DNA of 36,332 nt, taken from Acidobacteriota bacterium. GTDB taxonomy: Bacteria > Acidobacteriota > Terriglobia > UBA7540. The translations under genes were made by a program, and so were the position numbers. Position 1 is the stretch's first letter; the number at the start of each line of letters is the position of its first letter. Location of the stretch: NCBI GenBank assembly GCA_003225365.1, contig QHZN01000081.1, positions 1-36,332 on the forward strand, read 5' to 3'. Positions 34,480 through 36,332 of this stretch are shown here, piece by piece. The notes beneath the pieces were generated by a model, which worked only from the letters and a program-made list of their open reading frames with translations, ran no database searches and was not told the origin of the DNA.

Positions 34480-36116
34480 AGATCGCCGGAGCGTCGTTGG
34501 CTCACGATGTAGCGCGCGGCACGGACGGCGAGCGCCATGATGGTCAACGTGGGGTTCTTTTCGGGGAAGGTCGTGAACGTGCTCCCGTCAACAACGAAGA
34601 GATTCTTGACTTCGCGCGCCTGGCAATAGGAATTCAGGACGGAGGTCCGAGGGTCCATCCCCATGCGCACCGTTCCGGTTTCGTGGCTCGCGAAGCCGGA
34701 GGGCTCCGCGTCGGTCGAGACAACGAGCCGCGAACGCGCGTTCTCCAAGATCTCGCGGGCTTTGTCCCGCATTTCCTTCCAAAGCGTTTTGTCATTCTCT
34801 CCAAATCGAAAATGGATGACGGGAATAGGGATGCCAAAGGCGTCCAGCCGCGACCGGTCCACTGTGACGCGGTTTTCCGCTCGGCCCAGCACCTTGCCAA
34901 AGCCGCCCATCTGAAAGAACCCCGGCTGGAGAAACCGCACCTGCTCTTTGAAAGTTTTTCCAAACCCGCGGAGATGGCTCGCGTGGTAGGGATACATGAA
35001 ACTCGCGAACTGGACCTGGTAATGGTAGCCGCCCGCGAAGTCCCCGAGCTTGCCCGCTGCGGCGGACTTGCCGTCCAAGTTGAAGCGCGGGATGTAAGCA
35101 TGATCTGTGGCGCCATCGTTATTGATGGGCGGCGTTCCAACCAGGTCTTCGAGATACGCGGTGACGCCCGCCGTGACGTGGCCCGTGAGGTAGCGGCCAA
35201 CCACGTCATTCGAGTTGGCGAGGCCATTCGGATGTTGAGGTGAGCGGGAATTGAGCAGCAGGCGCGCGGATTCGATGCTCGCGCAGCAGACCGCAATGAT
35301 GCGCGCGCGAATTTCCTCTTCTTCTTTCGTGCCGGAGTGGACGACGGAGACGCCCCGCGCCCGCCCTTCGCGGTCCACCAAAATCTCCCGCGCCACCCGG
35401 TTCGCAAGCAGTGTAAAGTTGCCGGTCTTCTCCGCCTTCGGGATCATGGAGTTCGGGACGGTAAAAATCGCGCCCACGTCGCAGCCTTCCATGCAGTGGC
35501 CGCAGAAGTGGCAAGGCGGGCGGCCGTCGTAGGGCTCGGTGAGGACGGCCTTGCGCACGGGGATCATTCGAATGCCCAGTCGCGCCGAGGCCCGGGCGAC
35601 AATCTCCTCCGAGCAGCGAAACTTGAGCGGCGGCAGGTACTCGCCGTCGGGGACGATGTCGAGCCCTTCGCGGGAGCCGGTCACGCCGATCATTTTCTCG
35701 ACGTAAGCGTAATCGGGCGCGAGCTCCGCGTAAGAAAGCGGCCAGTCCTCTTCCACGCCCGCCAGGCCGCGCTCGCGGAAATCGCGTTCGGCAAAACGCA
35801 GGCACACGGCGTTCCAGTGGATGCTGCGCCCGCCCACCGCGCGGATTCGGTCCACACCGATCGAATCCGAATCATCGTAGCGGATGGCTTCGGTTACTTC
35901 CCTGGGGTAGTAGGGCGTGGGCTTCTCGCGCTTAGGCAGCTCGTACGGCCAGGCATGATAATAGAAATCTTCAGGGCGCATGAGGCGCCCGGCCTCGATG
36001 AGAATGACCTTGGCGCCGGCCTCCGCCAACTCTTTCGAGAGCACTCCGCCCGCCGGCCCGGAGCCGATCACACACACGTCGTAGATTTCACGGCCTGCCA
36101 TCGCCTGAATATCCAT
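34476..36116 (-). CDS. GMC-type FAD-dependent dehydrogenase with a CxxCxxCxxxC motif
   Basis: A 546-residue flavin enzyme of the glucose-methanol-choline family, in the branch of membrane-linked gluconate/glucose dehydrogenase catalytic subunits. VIGSGPAGGVLSKELAEAGAKVILIEAG is the FAD-binding Rossmann motif, VGGRSIHWNAVCLRF the second flavin segment and SHETGTVRMGMDPRTSVLN with NLFVVDGSTFTTFPEKNPTLTIMALAVRAARYI the C-terminal signature with the catalytic His region. Four cysteines in PPCHFCGHCMEGCD match the spacing of the Fe-S site reported in bacterial FAD glucose dehydrogenases. No small or cytochrome partner subunit is next to it in the window. ATG 36116 or, five residues on, 36101 could start it. 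Its oxidised sugar or alcohol is unknown. Confidence 0.9.
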   Translation of the reverse strand: MDIQAMAGREIYDVCVIGSGPAGGVLSKELAEAGAKVILIEAGRLMRPEDFYYHAWPYELPKREKPTPYYPREVTEAIRYDDSDSIGVDRIRAVGGRSIHWNAVCLRFAERDFRERGLAGVEEDWPLSYAELAPDYAYVEKMIGVTGSREGLDIVPDGEYLPPLKFRCSEEIVARASARLGIRMIPVRKAVLTEPYDGRPPCHFCGHCMEGCDVGAIFTVPNSMIPKAEKTGNFTLLANRVAREILVDREGRARGVSVVHSGTKEEEEIRARIIAVCCASIESARLLLNSRSPQHPNGLANSNDVVGRYLTGHVTAGVTAYLEDLVGTPPINNDGATDHAYIPRFNLDGKSAAAGKLGDFAGGYHYQVQFASFMYPYHASHLRGFGKTFKEQVRFLQPGFFQMGGFGKVLGRAENRVTVDRSRLDAFGIPIPVIHFRFGENDKTLWKEMRDKAREILENARSRLVVSTDAEPSGFASHETGTVRMGMDPRTSVLNSYCQAREVKNLFVVDGSTFTTFPEKNPTLTIMALAVRAARYIVSQRRSGDL

Positions 36117-36289
36117 CGTCGGACGTGGAGGTTATACTGCTTGACTCCCTTCCGCCCCCGGTAGCCGTTGAGAGCGACCAAATCAGGCCCGCCCACACAC
36201 ACTCGCCCACTTTCATCTCGCCCATTCTGCAGTGACTACTTCACGGAGCCGCCGTTCACTTTTTTGAGCCGAGCCGCCCCGATGAGTCA

Positions 36290-36332
36290 TATAATCGCGC
36301 AGTCATGACAGATTTCGCCACACGAATTTACT
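36290..36332 (+). other. Perfect TATAAT box and possible start of a further gene at the window edge
   Basis: TATAAT lies at 36290-36295 and an ATG at 36305-36307 opens a frame MTDFATRIY that runs off the end. Only nine bases separate the -10 box from the ATG, so a transcript from it would be almost leaderless. TTGAGC at 36264-36269 is the nearest -35 candidate but is 20 bases away. Too short to identify a protein. Confidence 0.35.

Overview
The window looks like a chromosomal stretch of a GC-rich Acidobacteriota bacterium or a close relative. The grounds are a ~1200-residue Oar-type TonB-dependent receptor with an N-terminal carboxypeptidase-regulatory-like domain, a SUF operon with SufU and SufT and no SufA, HEAT-repeat c-type cytochromes, and many short dispersed palindromic repeats between genes. 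This is inference from family content. No rRNA, tRNA, CRISPR array, insertion sequence or phage gene was found.

Region 1 (1-3948, + strand) is a late haem-synthesis operon: hemD (5' cut off by the window edge), hemE, hemH and a HemG/HemY-type oxidase. The hemE/hemH and hemH/oxidase junctions are 4-base GTGA overlaps. hemD runs into hemE with no stop codon. hemE as read has lost about 50 codons out of frame, so it is a pseudogene, a strain mutation or an assembly error.

Region 2 (3945-12540, - strand) is an iron-sulphur cluster operon read right to left: an IscR/SufR-like Rrf2 regulator, sufB, a doxX-like gene, sufC, sufD, sufS, a frameshifted ParB-like small gene, a CX5R tyrosine/dual-specificity phosphatase, sufU, sufT and a second Rrf2 regulator. 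A TTGACA promoter followed directly by a palindrome matching the IscR type-1 core lies at the start of the first regulator. Another promoter and palindrome lie ahead of sufB. The haem and SUF operons converge and their last stop codons overlap.

Region 3 (12541-26668, + strand) starts with a ~600-base gene-free stretch. It is followed by the TonB-dependent receptor with a strong terminator, a repeat-rich gap, and four closely packed genes. These four encode a membrane-anchored CxxCH/alpha-alpha-toroid/HEAT protein, a secreted HEAT/di-haem-motif protein, a class-C beta-lactamase-like serine hydrolase with C-terminal membrane segments, and a secreted GH20-like glycoside hydrolase. I do not recognise this combination, and it is the best candidate here for an undescribed extracytoplasmic system.

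Region 4 (26669-34376, + strand) is an export locus: three consecutive HlyD/RND-type adaptors, a MacB/FtsX-type ABC permease and, after a large compound palindromic repeat, a TolC-type outer-membrane factor. No ATP-binding subunit is present. Region 5 (34386-36332) holds a GMC-type flavin dehydrogenase with a four-cysteine iron-sulphur-like motif (- strand), and a perfect TATAAT box just ahead of an ATG at the window edge.
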